DNA of 64,000 bases from positions 186,001-250,000 of the forward strand of contig NZ_JAKEDU010000001.1 of NCBI RefSeq assembly GCF_021462405.1, written 5' to 3'. Position 1 is the first letter of the stretch; each line of letters opens with the position of its first letter. The notes beneath the pieces are model-generated. The model was given only the letters and a program-made list of their open reading frames with translations, was not told where the DNA came from and did no database searches. This DNA comes from Thermus tengchongensis (lineage in GTDB: Bacteria > Deinococcota > Deinococci > Deinococcales > Thermaceae). The translations under genes were made by a program, and so were the position numbers. This document shows, one piece after another, positions 22,143 through 30,469 of the stretch.

Positions 22143-22453
22143 GGTAAAACCTCCTTCAGAACCAGGGCCACGGCCTCCTCCAACCGGGCCCCTGCTTTCT
22201 CCTTCACCGCCTTGGCCTCGGCCTCCGCCTGTGCCCGGTAGCGGGCCAGGATGGCCTCGGTTTCCTTGGCCTCCCGTTCGCGGTACTCGGCTTCTAGGGC
22301 CTTAGCCTTGGCCTCGGCCTCCTCCAAAAGGACCCTGGCCTCCGCCTCGGCCTGCCCCACCAGGGCCTCGGCCTCCTTCTTGGCGGCCTCGAGGCGGGCC
22401 AGGAGCTCCCTTTCCTTTTCCGCCAGGCTCTTGATAAGTCCCAGGCCTCCCAT
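22139..22453 (-). CDS. atpG: V-type ATPase subunit G (peripheral stalk)
   Basis: 104 residues from ATG 22453, which has GGGAGGGG just upstream. Almost all of the protein is a right-handed-type coiled coil (ELLARLEAAKKEAEALVGQAEAEARVLLEEAEAKAKALEAEYREREAKE) that pairs with the N-terminal helix of subunit E. First gene of the operon, 39 nt after the predicted transcription start. Confidence 0.9.
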   Translation of the reverse strand: MGGLGLIKSLAEKERELLARLEAAKKEAEALVGQAEAEARVLLEEAEAKAKALEAEYREREAKETEAILARYRAQAEAEAKAVKEKAGARLEEAVALVLKEVLP

Positions 22454-22498
22454 CGCCCCTCCCTTCGTGAAAAGATGCGCAAACTGCACCCGCCGGAT

Positions 22499-22527
22499 AG
22501 GATACCGGCCTTTGGGGCAAACGTCAA
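22499..22527 (-). promoter_or_regulatory. Promoter of the V-ATPase operon
   Basis: TTGACG (22527-22522) and TATCCT (22504-22499) with an exact 17-bp spacer on the minus strand, close to the sigma-A consensus. The expected start is near 22492, giving a leader of about 39 nt with a ribosome site. Confidence 0.75.
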
Positions 22528-22535
22528 CCAACCCC

Positions 22536-22553
22536 GCTTAAGTATACTTAAGC
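22536..22553. promoter_or_regulatory. 18-bp perfect palindrome between rlmO-like gene and V-ATPase promoter
   Basis: GCTTAAGTATACTTAAGC is its own reverse complement. It contains TATACT on both strands: the plus-strand copy (22543-22548) is a leaderless-type -10 box 6 nt before the ATG at 22555. It lies 9 bp beyond the -35 of the V-ATPase promoter. An operator or a symmetric two-way -10 element is likely. Confidence 0.6.
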
Positions 22554-22554
22554 G

Positions 22555-23700
22555 ATGCGGATTCTCGTCAACGAAAAAGGAGCCCAGCGCCTCCTGGCCC
22601 GGCACCTTTGGGTCTTTCGCCGCGATGTGCTTTCGGGCCCCGAGGAGCCGGGCCTTTACCCCGTTTACTGGGGCAAGCGCTTTCTGGCCCTAGCCCTTTT
22701 CAACCCCACCAGCGACCTCAGCGTGCGGGCCTACCGCTTCCGTCCCGCAAGGGACCCAGCGGAGGCGCTTTTGGACAACCTGGAGAAGGCCTTGGTCCGG
22801 CGTCTCCCCGCATTGGAAAAGGAGCCCGAAGGGGGTTTCCGCCTGGCCCACGCCGAAGGGGACTTCTTGCCGGGTCTGGTGGTGGACTACTACGCCGGCC
22901 ACCTGGTCCTGCAGACCACCGCCTACGCCTGGGAAGCCCTCTTGCCCCAGGTGGCCGAGAGGCTCAAACCCCTGGCCAAAAGCCTCCTGGCCAAAAACGA
23001 CGCCAGGGTCCGGGAACTCGAGGGCCTCCCCCTTTACGTCCGGCCCCTCCTGGGCCGGGCCCCCGAACGGGTAGCGGTGAAGGAGGGCCGGATCCGCTAC
23101 CTCGTGGACCTCACAGGAGGCCAGAAGACCGGGGCCTACCTGGACCAGCGGGACAACCGGATCCTTATGGAAAACTTCCGGGGAGAAAGGGCCCTGGACG
23201 TGTTCAGCTACACGGGTAGCTTCGGCCTCCACCTGGCCTTGGGCTTCCAGGAGGTGATCAGCGTGGACAGCTCCGCCGAGGCCCTGAGGCAAGCGGAGGA
23301 GAACGCCAGGCTCAACGGGCTTACCCTCAAGACGGTGGAAGCCAACGCCTTTGACCACCTAAGGGCCCTGGAGAAGGCAAGGGAGCGGTTTGACCTCATC
23401 GTGCTGGACCCACCCGCCTTCGCCAAGGCGAAAAAGGATCTGGAAAGGGCCTACAGGGCCTACAAGGAGGTGAACCTAAGGGCCATCAAGCTCCTCAAGG
23501 AAGGGGGCCTGCTGGCCACCAGCAGCTGCAGCCACCACCTGACCGAGCCCCTCTTCTACCAGATGCTCGCCGAGGCCGCAGAAGACGCCCACCGCAGCCT
23601 GAGGGTGGTGGAAAAACGGGGGCAGGGATGGGACCATCCCATCCTGCTCAACCACCCCGAAACCCACTACCTGAAGTTCGCCCTTTTAGAAGTTCTCTGA
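22555..23700 (+). CDS. rlmO: 23S rRNA (cytosine-5)-methyltransferase, RlmI/RlmO type
   Basis: 381 residues: an N-terminal PUA domain (about 1-75, starting [21 protein letters not shown]), a linker domain, and a C-terminal Rossmann methyltransferase. The SAM site is [16 protein letters not shown], the m5C motif IV is VLDPPAFAK and the motif VI Cys is in TSSCSHH. I recall that the Thermus thermophilus enzyme of this type modifies a cytosine in 23S rRNA and is called RlmO; the symbol is given on that basis. The gene is probably leaderless and divergent from the V-ATPase operon. Confidence 0.82.
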   Translation: MRILVNEKGAQRLLARHLWVFRRDVLSGPEEPGLYPVYWGKRFLALALFNPTSDLSVRAYRFRPARDPAEALLDNLEKALVRRLPALEKEPEGGFRLAHAEGDFLPGLVVDYYAGHLVLQTTAYAWEALLPQVAERLKPLAKSLLAKNDARVRELEGLPLYVRPLLGRAPERVAVKEGRIRYLVDLTGGQKTGAYLDQRDNRILMENFRGERALDVFSYTGSFGLHLALGFQEVISVDSSAEALRQAEENARLNGLTLKTVEANAFDHLRALEKARERFDLIVLDPPAFAKAKKDLERAYRAYKEVNLRAIKLLKEGGLLATSSCSHHLTEPLFYQMLAEAAEDAHRSLRVVEKRGQGWDHPILLNHPETHYLKFALLEVL

Positions 23701-24064
23701 TCCGGGCCGCCAGGGCCTCGGGATCGGGTACGGGAAGGGGTACGCCCTCCCCGTTCTCCAGGTGGAGAACCAAAGCCCGCCTCCCCCTGGAAAAGGGCCC
23801 TGCCGGCCAGTAGGCCACCTCCACCTCCCGCACGCCCTCCAGGGGAATCCGGCGGCTGAGGCCCAAGGGGGGGTGAAGGCTCAGGTGATCGGGGAAAAGC
23901 CTTAGCCGCCAGCCCTGCCTGAGCCGCCACCAGGGGTAAAGGAGAGCCAGGGCAAGCCAGGAAGCCTCCCCGAGGACAAAGCCCGAAGCCACAAGCCCCA
24001 CCCCTGCCCAGAAAACCCAGGGGGAAAGGCCAGCGAAGGCCACCTCCAGGAGCATCCCATCCAT
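23648..24064 (-). CDS. Small membrane protein, PH-domain-like
   Basis: 138 residues: two hydrophobic segments at the N-terminus ([23 protein letters not shown] and [10 protein letters not shown]), then a basic soluble domain of mixed beta strands ([31 protein letters not shown]) like bacterial PH/YdbT-type proteins. ATG 24064 has GGGAG close by. ATG 24055 is an alternative, 7 nt after GATAAT, in leaderless style. Its end overlaps the rlmO-like gene tail-to-tail by 53 bp. Function unknown. Confidence 0.6.
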   Translation of the reverse strand: MDGMLLEVAFAGLSPWVFWAGVGLVASGFVLGEASWLALALLYPWWRLRQGWRLRLFPDHLSLHPPLGLSRRIPLEGVREVEVAYWPAGPFSRGRRALVLHLENGEGVPLPVPDPEALAARIRELLKGRTSGSGFRGG

Positions 24065-24087
24065 TATCTCCCAAGGCCAGCCCGGGA

Positions 24088-24093
24088 TAGACT
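24088..24093 (+). promoter_or_regulatory. -10 box, leaderless type
   Basis: TAGACT ends 6 nt before GTG 24100, the start of the small gene that heads the plus-strand cluster. Confidence 0.55.
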
Positions 24094-24099
24094 AAGGGA

Positions 24100-24309
24100 G
24101 TGGAGAAGGACCTGTTGGAAGCCCTGGGCCAGCACCTGGTCTGGCGCATCGGCCGGGCCGAGGAGGAGGAGGTCCTGGTGGTGCGGGTGGGCCTGGCCTC
24201 GGCCACACCCCGCTTCCGGGAGCTGCCTAGGCTCATGAACATCCCCGACGCCGAGGTGGCCCGCCTGGCCAAGGAAGGCCGGGTGCGGGTGGAGTGGGTG
24301 GAAGGATGA
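24100..24309 (+). CDS. Conserved-looking 69-residue protein of unknown function
   Basis: Not recognised. The protein is mixed alpha/beta, charged, with no signal peptide or membrane segment; the middle reads RIGRAEEEEVLVVRVGLASATPRF and the end NIPDAEVARLAKEGRVRVEWVEG. It starts at GTG with a TAGACT box 6 nt upstream and overlaps the next gene by ATGA, which supports real coding. Confidence 0.6.
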   Translation: MEKDLLEALGQHLVWRIGRAEEEEVLVVRVGLASATPRFRELPRLMNIPDAEVARLAKEGRVRVEWVEG

Positions 24310-24677
24310 AGGCCAGGCTGCACCTCGTCCTGAACGGCCACCCCTCCCAGGGGTTACCCCTGGAACTCCAGCTGGAAGGAAACGAGGTCCGTGGGGTCTT
24401 CCGGCAGGAAAACCCCGTGCTGGGGGAAGTGGTCCTTCCCTTCGCCTCGAGGCTTGAGGGAGAGCGCCTCGAGGCCAAGCTCCTCCCTCCACCTTCCCTC
24501 AAAGTGGAGGGCCGGGTGTTTTCGGGCAGGAAGGGGCTGGAGCTAGAACTGGAGCTCAGTTTGGTCCTCCCCGAGGGAGAAACCTGGGGGGAGCGGGCCT
24601 TCGCCCGCATCCTGGAACTCCTCTTCTATAAAAGCCTAGAGCGGTCCCTTTCCCAAATGCCCTCCCCTCCGATATAG
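24306..24677 (+). CDS. Unknown protein, possibly the DUF3809 type of Deinococcota
   Basis: 123 residues, mostly beta strands with an alternating Leu/Glu pattern (LELQLEGNEVRGVF, KGLELELELSLVLPEG) and a C-terminal helix (FARILELLFYKSLERSLS). ATG 24306 has GGAAGG upstream and overlaps the previous stop. The shape recalls lipid- or ligand-binding beta-sheet plus helix folds, but no function can be stated. Confidence 0.6.
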   Translation: MKARLHLVLNGHPSQGLPLELQLEGNEVRGVFRQENPVLGEVVLPFASRLEGERLEAKLLPPPSLKVEGRVFSGRKGLELELELSLVLPEGETWGERAFARILELLFYKSLERSLSQMPSPPI

Positions 24678-24678
24678 T
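24673..24678 (+). promoter_or_regulatory. -10 box of the UPF0173 hydrolase gene
   Basis: TATAGT overlaps the stop codon of the previous gene. The expected start near 24685 would give a short leader carrying AAAGGAGG. Confidence 0.5.
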
Positions 24679-24698
24679 GCCTTTTAAAGGAGGTGCCT

Positions 24699-25373
24699 AT
24701 GCTGGAGATCCGGTACCTGGGCCACTCGGCGGTCTGGCTTTCCGACGGCAAGACCAAGGTGGTGATCGACCCCTTCCTCACCGGGAACCCCATGGCCCCG
24801 GTGGGGGTGGGGGAGGTGCAGGCGGACCTCATCCTGGTTACCCACGCCCACGGGGACCACTTCGGCGACGCCGTGGCCCTCTCCAAGAAGGGGGGCACCG
24901 TGGTTTCCACCTTTGAGATCGCCACCTATGCGGAGAAGCACGGGGCCAAGGCGGTGCCCATGAACATCGGAGGCACCTACCGCTTCCCCGGAGGGTGGCT
25001 CAAATGGTTCCCCGCCTGGCACTCCTCTAGCTTCCCCGACGGCACCTATGGGGGCATGCCCATGGGGGTGGTGGTGGAGCTTGGCGGCAAGCGCGTGTAC
25101 CATGCCGGGGACACCGCCCTCTTTTCCGACATGCGCCTCATCGGGGAGCTGGGCCTGGACCTGGCCTTTTTGCCCATCGGCGACCACTTCACCATGGGAC
25201 CCGAGGACGCCCTCAAGGCCCTGGAGCTTCTGCGCCCCAAGAAGGTGGTGCCCATCCACTACAACACCTTCCCCCCCATCCAGCAAGACGGGGAGGCCTT
25301 CGCCGAGAGGGCCAAGGAAAAGGGCGTGGAGGGCCATGCCCTGAAACCGGGAGGTGTGTTGGTCCTTGACTAG
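24699..25373 (+). CDS. UPF0173 metal-dependent hydrolase (metallo-beta-lactamase fold)
   Basis: 224 residues. The metal site HAHGDHFGD, the preceding strand DLILVTHAH, the aspartate in YHAGDTALFSDM and the last histidine in VVPIHYNTFPP are all present, as is the family opening LEIRYLGHSAVWL. UPF0173 enzymes hydrolyse phosphoester- or lactone-type substrates; the natural one is unknown. ATG 24699 is chosen because AAAGGAGG lies 5 nt upstream; GTG 24693 overlaps that site. Confidence 0.88.
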   Translation: MLEIRYLGHSAVWLSDGKTKVVIDPFLTGNPMAPVGVGEVQADLILVTHAHGDHFGDAVALSKKGGTVVSTFEIATYAEKHGAKAVPMNIGGTYRFPGGWLKWFPAWHSSSFPDGTYGGMPMGVVVELGGKRVYHAGDTALFSDMRLIGELGLDLAFLPIGDHFTMGPEDALKALELLRPKKVVPIHYNTFPPIQQDGEAFAERAKEKGVEGHALKPGGVLVLD

Positions 25374-26202
25374 CCTGAAGCGCAAGGATTTCCGCTTGCA
25401 CATGCTCCTGGGTTTGGGGCAGACTGCCCAGGTTTACCTGGCGGAGGCCCCTGATGGGCGAAAGGTAGCCCTCAAGCTTCCCCGCAAGGAGGTAAGGCAG
25501 GACCCCAGGCTTGCCGAGCGGTTTGCCCGGGAGGTTTCCCTTAGCCTTTCCTTGAAGCACCCCCACCTGGTGCAGGGGCTTTATGGGATACCCTTCGGCG
25601 AGGAAGCCTTTTTGGCCCTGGAGTACCTCGAGGAAGGCACCCTAGAAGAACGCCTCCTCAGGGGTCCTCTGAGCCAGGAGGAGGCCATGCGGGCGCTTTT
25701 GCAGGTGGGGCAGGCCTTGCTCTTCCTGCACGAAAAGGGTTTCCTCCACCAGGATGTGAAGCCCTCCAACGTGTTCGTGGGGAAAGGGGGCTACAAGCTC
25801 GGGGATCTGGGCACCGTGCGCCCCCTGGCGGAGGCTTCCTCGGAGTATGCGGGAAGCCCCCACTATCTGGCCCCCGAGCTCTTCCTGGGAGCCAAGCCCA
25901 GCCCCAAAAGCGAGGCCTACAGCTTTGGGGTGATGGCCTACGAGCTCCTCACGGGCAGGCGACCCTTCCAGGGGGAAACCCTGGAAGCCCTCCGCAACGC
26001 CCACCTCCTCCTGCCTCCCCCTCCCACTTCCCTTCCCCCCAGGCTGGACAAGGCCTTGAAGCGCCTTTTGGCCAAAACCCCTGAGGAGCGCCTGGACATC
26101 AAGGGTTTCGTGGAGGTACTCAAAGACCCCAAGGGCCAAACGAATGTGGAAGCCCCAAGCAAACGCAAAGGCATCCTCTTCCGACTGTTTTGGAGGAAAT
26201 AA
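25366..26202 (+). CDS. Soluble Ser/Thr protein kinase (Hanks type)
   Basis: 278 residues if translation starts at TTG 25366, which has GGGAGGTG about 10 nt upstream; GTG 25354 is the alternative. The kinase core is complete: glycine loop LGLGQTAQVYLAE, ATP lysine in KVALKLP, catalytic loop HQDVKPSNV, metal motif DLG, and APE as LAPE in SPHYLAPELF. HRD is changed to HQD and DFG to DLG, which marks a non-RD kinase, probably still active. There is no membrane segment. It is coupled to the hydrolase upstream and the acyl-CoA synthetase directly downstream. Confidence 0.85.
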   Translation: MTSLKRKDFRLHMLLGLGQTAQVYLAEAPDGRKVALKLPRKEVRQDPRLAERFAREVSLSLSLKHPHLVQGLYGIPFGEEAFLALEYLEEGTLEERLLRGPLSQEEAMRALLQVGQALLFLHEKGFLHQDVKPSNVFVGKGGYKLGDLGTVRPLAEASSEYAGSPHYLAPELFLGAKPSPKSEAYSFGVMAYELLTGRRPFQGETLEALRNAHLLLPPPPTSLPPRLDKALKRLLAKTPEERLDIKGFVEVLKDPKGQTNVEAPSKRKGILFRLFWRK

Positions 26203-28098
26203 ATGGAGCCCATCTGGTATCCCAACCCGGAGGAGATCCAGGCCACCAGGCTCTTCCGATTCATGGAGGCCCTGGGTTTCCGGGACTACGAGGCTTTCTA
26301 CCGCTATAGCGTGGAGGAGCTCGAGGATTTTTACCACCAGTTTTTCACCCACCTGGGCCTACCCTGGCGCAAACCCTACGAGCGGGTCATAGAAGGTGGG
26401 TTTCCCCTTCCCCGCTTCTTCGTGGGGGGGAGGCTGAACCTGGTAGAAGCCGCCCTCCGCCACGACCCCTCCCGCCTGGCCCTCCTCCACGAGACGGAAG
26501 ACGGCCAGGCGCGGGCCCTGAGCTACGGGGAGCTCCAGGCCGAGGTGGCCCGGGTGGCCGCGGGGCTTAAGGCCTTGGGGGTGGAGCGGGGCGACCGGGT
26601 GGGCCTGTGGCTCCCCATGGGCCTCGAGGCCGCCGTCCTCCTCCTGGCCACGAGCTCGCTCGGGGCCATCGCCATCCCCATTTTCTCCGGCTACGCCGCC
26701 GAGGCCGCCGCCGTACGCCTCAAGGACGCGGGCGCCAAGCTCCTGGTGGTGCAGGACGGCTTCCTGCGGCGGGGCCGGCGGGTGGAGCTCCTCCTCGAGG
26801 CCCGCAAGGCCCTGGCCCTGGCGGAAACCCCCGATCTTTTGGTGGTGCGAAGGCTGGGTCTGCCCCTGGAAGCCGGGGAGGTGGACTACGCATCCTTAAG
26901 GGGCGAACCCTTCCCGCCGGAGGAGATGGAAAGCATGGACCCCTTCATGCTCATCTACACCTCCGGCACCACGGGCCGCCCCAAGGGCACGGTCCACTAC
27001 CACGCCGGCTTCCCCTTGAAGGCCGCCTTGGACCTGGCCCTCCTCTTTGACCTAAGGGAAGAGGACCGCCTCTTCTGGTTCACCGACCTGGGCTGGATGA
27101 TGGGGCCCTGGGCCATCCTGGGAGGGCTCATCCTCGGGACCACCGTCTTCCTCTACGACGGCGCCCCCGACCACCCGGGGCCGGAAAGGCTTTGGCGCAT
27201 GGTGGAGGCCCACCGCCTCACCCACCTGGGCCTCTCCCCCACCCTGGTGCGGGCCCTTATCCCCTTCGGGGAAGCCCCCGTGCGCGCCTCCGACCTCTCC
27301 TCCCTAAGGGTCTTGGGCTCCACGGGGGAGCCCTGGAACCTGGAGCCCTACCTCTGGTTCTTCCGGGTGGTGGGGGAGGAAAAGCGGCCCATCGTGAACT
27401 ACTCGGGCGGCACGGAAATCTCGGGAGGCATCCTGGGCAACGTGCTCCTTCGCCCCATCAAACCCATGGGCTTCAACACCGCCGTCCCCGGCATGGCCGC
27501 GGCGGTGCTGGACGAGGAAGGGAAGCCCACCCAGGGCCGGGTGGGGGAGCTTGCCGTCCTCAAACCCTGGCCGGGCATGACCAAGGGCTTCTGGCAGGAC
27601 GAGGCCCGCTACCTGGACACCTACTTCGGCCGCTTCCCCGGGGTCTGGGTCCACGGGGACTTCGCCCTTCTGGACGAGGAGGGCCACTTCTTCATCCTGG
27701 GCCGCTCCGACGACACCCTGAAGGTGGCGGGCAAGCGGGTGGGCCCGGCAGAGGTGGAGACCGCGGCCACCCGCCACCCCGCCCTCAAGGAGTGCGCCGC
27801 CATCGGGGTGCCCCACCCGGTGAAGGGGGAAGCCATCGTCCTCTTCGCGGTGCTCAAGCCGGGCCTCACCCCCTCCCCCGCCTTGGCAGAGGAGGTGGCG
27901 GAAAAGGTGGCGGAAGCCCTGGGCAAGCCCCTGAGGCCGGAGAAGGTCCTCTTCGTGCCGGACCTCCCCAAGACCCGGAACGCCAAGGTCATGCGCCGGG
28001 TGGTGCGGGCGGCCTTCCTGGGCCAGGACCCCGGGGACCTCTCCGCCCTGGAGAACCCGGAGGCGGTGGAGGCCATCCGCCAGGCGGCGGGAAACTGA
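26203..28098 (+). CDS. Acetyl/short-chain acyl-CoA synthetase-like AMP-forming ligase
   Basis: 631 residues of the adenylate-forming family. Motif A3 YTSGTTGRPKGTVHYHAGF, the LFWFTDLGWMMGPWAIL segment typical of acetyl/propionyl-CoA synthetases, NYSGGTEISGG, GRSDDTLKVAGKRVGPAEVE and the catalytic lysine in TRNAKVMRRV are all intact. It activates a carboxylic acid to acyl-AMP and then acyl-CoA; the substrate is probably short. That lysine is the usual site of regulatory acetylation. Starts the codon after the kinase stop. Confidence 0.87.
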   Translation: MEPIWYPNPEEIQATRLFRFMEALGFRDYEAFYRYSVEELEDFYHQFFTHLGLPWRKPYERVIEGGFPLPRFFVGGRLNLVEAALRHDPSRLALLHETEDGQARALSYGELQAEVARVAAGLKALGVERGDRVGLWLPMGLEAAVLLLATSSLGAIAIPIFSGYAAEAAAVRLKDAGAKLLVVQDGFLRRGRRVELLLEARKALALAETPDLLVVRRLGLPLEAGEVDYASLRGEPFPPEEMESMDPFMLIYTSGTTGRPKGTVHYHAGFPLKAALDLALLFDLREEDRLFWFTDLGWMMGPWAILGGLILGTTVFLYDGAPDHPGPERLWRMVEAHRLTHLGLSPTLVRALIPFGEAPVRASDLSSLRVLGSTGEPWNLEPYLWFFRVVGEEKRPIVNYSGGTEISGGILGNVLLRPIKPMGFNTAVPGMAAAVLDEEGKPTQGRVGELAVLKPWPGMTKGFWQDEARYLDTYFGRFPGVWVHGDFALLDEEGHFFILGRSDDTLKVAGKRVGPAEVETAATRHPALKECAAIGVPHPVKGEAIVLFAVLKPGLTPSPALAEEVAEKVAEALGKPLRPEKVLFVPDLPKTRNAKVMRRVVRAAFLGQDPGDLSALENPEAVEAIRQAAGN

Positions 28099-28102
28099 AG
28101 CC

Positions 28103-30469
28103 GTGCGCCTTTTGGGGATGCTCCTGGCCCTGGGGCTGGCCCTGGCCGCCCCCCTGGAGGAGGCCCGCGCCCACTACCAGGCCGGGCGGATGGAAGCTGT
28201 CCTGAATGCGCTTAACCCCCTCCTCCAGGGCTACGACCCCCCCGAGGAGGCCCTCCTCCTAGCGGGCTTCGCCCAGTACCGCCTGGGGAGGTTCTCCGAA
28301 GCCCTTTTCCTCTTCAGCCGCCTGGTGGGGACCCTGAAGGGGGGCCCCGAGGCCCTTTACGGCTTCGGCCTCACCCTAAGGGCCCTGGGGGACCTGGAGG
28401 GGGCCAGGAGCGCCCTGGACTGGGCCCTGCGGCAGGGGTACCGGGACGCGGAGGCCATCCTCCAAACCCTTCCCCCTCCCCCACCCCCCACCCCCAAGGC
28501 CCGCAAGGACCCGCCCCCCGTCGCCGCCCGGGAAGGGCGCTTCTGGGTGGGGGGAAAGCCCTTTCCGGTGCGCGGGGTCAACCTGGGGGTGGCCCTGCCG
28601 GGGCGCTTCCCCGCCGAGTTCCCCGAGGAGGAAGCCCTTTACCGGGCTTGGTTGGAGCTCCTTTCCGCCATGGGGGCCAACGCCGTGCGCACCTACACCC
28701 TTTTGCCCCCCGCCTTCTACCGGGCCCTCCTCCACCACAACCTTCTGCACAAGGACCGCCCCCTCTACCTCTTCCAAGGGGTTTGGACGGAGCTTCCCGA
28801 GGACGAGGGGTATGCGGACTGGGAAGGCCCCTTTCTGGAAAAGTTCCTCCTGGAAGGGCGGGAGGTTCTGGACGCCCTCCACGGCAACCTGCGCCGTCCC
28901 CCCCGCCCGGGGCATGCCCACGGGGACTACACCGCGGACGTCTCCCCCTGGGTCCTGGGCCTCCTGGTGGGGCGGGAGTTTGAGCCCTACTCGGTGGAGG
29001 CCTACGACGGGCGCCACCCCGGGCGCACCTACCGGGGGAGGTTCCTCGAGGCCGCCCCTGGGGCCAGTCCCTTCGCCGCCTACCTGGCGGAGGTCCTGGA
29101 CCGCCTGGCCGCCTACGAATGGGAAGCCTACGGCACCTTGAGGCCCATGGGCTTCGTCAACTGGCCCACCCTGGACCCCCTCTTCTGGAAAAGCGAGGCC
29201 AGCTTTCAGGAGGAGTATCTTCTGCGCCGCGCCCGCGGGGAGAGGGTAGAGCCGCCCCGGACTGGGCCCCTCCACGAGGAGGACACCGTTACCCTAGACC
29301 CCACCCATCTAAGGCCTGTGCCGGGTAGTCCTCTAGGCCTTTTTGCCGCCTACCACGTCTACCCCTACTACCCTGACTTCCTGGTGAACGAGCCGGACCT
29401 GGCTCCCCGCCGCTACCGCAACTATCTGGCCCGGCTCAAGGCCCACCACGGGGAGATGCCCCTCCTCATCGCCGAGTTCGGCCTACCCACCAGCCGGGGC
29501 ATCGCCCACTTCCACCCCGAGGGCCTCCACCATGGCGGGCACCCCGAGGAGGCCCAGGCGGAGGGTGTCCTCGCCCTCTGGCGGGACATCGCCAGCCTGG
29601 ACCTGGCGGGAGGCATCGTCTTTGCCCTGATGGACGAGTGGTTCAAGAAGAACTGGCTTTTCGCCCCCTTCGAAGTGCCCGCGGAGCGCGACCCCTTCTG
29701 GCACAACCTCCTGGATCCCGAGGAGAACTACGGCCTCCTGGCGGCCACCGCCCAAGGGGGCTTCCGCTTGGACGGGAAGGCCGAGGAGTGGGAAAGGGTG
29801 CCCTTCCTCCTGCGGGAGGAGGGCCGCTTCCTCAAGGCCCACGCCGACCCCGAGTACCTCTGGCTCCTCTACCGGGGGCCCCTGCCCTTAAGGCTCTACC
29901 TGGACACCGTCCCCGGGGGGGTGCCGGTGGCCGAGGGCTTTGGGGCGGAGTTCTACCTGGAGATCGGCCCGGAAGGGGGCAGGCTCCTCATCGAGGCCGG
30001 CTACTACCCCTTCCAAGAGCTGGACCACGGCCTGCCGGGGACGGAGTACCTTTCCTTGCGCGGGCCCACCAGGCCGAAAGAGGGCCCCTTCGTTCCCTTC
30101 CTCCTGGAGCCCAACCGCCGCCGCACGGGGCGGGACGGCACCGACTACCCGCGGGTGGTCTATGAACTGGGGGCGCTTCGGCGAGGGGTAGACCCCGAAG
30201 GGGCCCGGGACCCCACCGCGGACTACGCCCTGGGGGAAGGCGGGCTTTTGGAGCTCCGGATCCCCTGGGGGATGCTCCTCATCGCCGACCCCAGCCGGCG
30301 CCTGGCCTGGTACGCCCCCGAACCCACGCCTATAGAGGGCATTGGCCTCCTCCTGGAAGGGGCCCCGCCCGTCCGCTTCTCCTGGCCCACCTGGGATGAG
30401 CCTCCGTTCGCCCTCAGGCTCAAGCCCCTTTACTTCCGCCTGCGGAACCTCTGGCGAGGAGCACCCTAA
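28103..30469 (+). CDS. Exported TPR-glycoside hydrolase-like fusion protein
   Basis: 788 residues, GTG start. A signal peptide (LLGMLLALGLALA) is followed by three TPR-like helical repeats (about 20-120), a proline-rich linker, a TIM-barrel domain (about 145-530) opening FWVGGKPFPVRGVNLGVALPG as in GH2/GH5-type barrels, and a C-terminal beta-sandwich-like domain starting RLDGKAEEWERV. Likely catalytic residues are Glu292 or Glu294 (VGREFEPY, acid/base) and Glu458 (LIAEFGLPTS, nucleophile). The substrate is unknown. The end overlaps murJ by 50 bp. Confidence 0.65.
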   Translation: MRLLGMLLALGLALAAPLEEARAHYQAGRMEAVLNALNPLLQGYDPPEEALLLAGFAQYRLGRFSEALFLFSRLVGTLKGGPEALYGFGLTLRALGDLEGARSALDWALRQGYRDAEAILQTLPPPPPPTPKARKDPPPVAAREGRFWVGGKPFPVRGVNLGVALPGRFPAEFPEEEALYRAWLELLSAMGANAVRTYTLLPPAFYRALLHHNLLHKDRPLYLFQGVWTELPEDEGYADWEGPFLEKFLLEGREVLDALHGNLRRPPRPGHAHGDYTADVSPWVLGLLVGREFEPYSVEAYDGRHPGRTYRGRFLEAAPGASPFAAYLAEVLDRLAAYEWEAYGTLRPMGFVNWPTLDPLFWKSEASFQEEYLLRRARGERVEPPRTGPLHEEDTVTLDPTHLRPVPGSPLGLFAAYHVYPYYPDFLVNEPDLAPRRYRNYLARLKAHHGEMPLLIAEFGLPTSRGIAHFHPEGLHHGGHPEEAQAEGVLALWRDIASLDLAGGIVFALMDEWFKKNWLFAPFEVPAERDPFWHNLLDPEENYGLLAATAQGGFRLDGKAEEWERVPFLLREEGRFLKAHADPEYLWLLYRGPLPLRLYLDTVPGGVPVAEGFGAEFYLEIGPEGGRLLIEAGYYPFQELDHGLPGTEYLSLRGPTRPKEGPFVPFLLEPNRRRTGRDGTDYPRVVYELGALRRGVDPEGARDPTADYALGEGGLLELRIPWGMLLIADPSRRLAWYAPEPTPIEGIGLLLEGAPPVRFSWPTWDEPPFALRLKPLYFRLRNLWRGAP

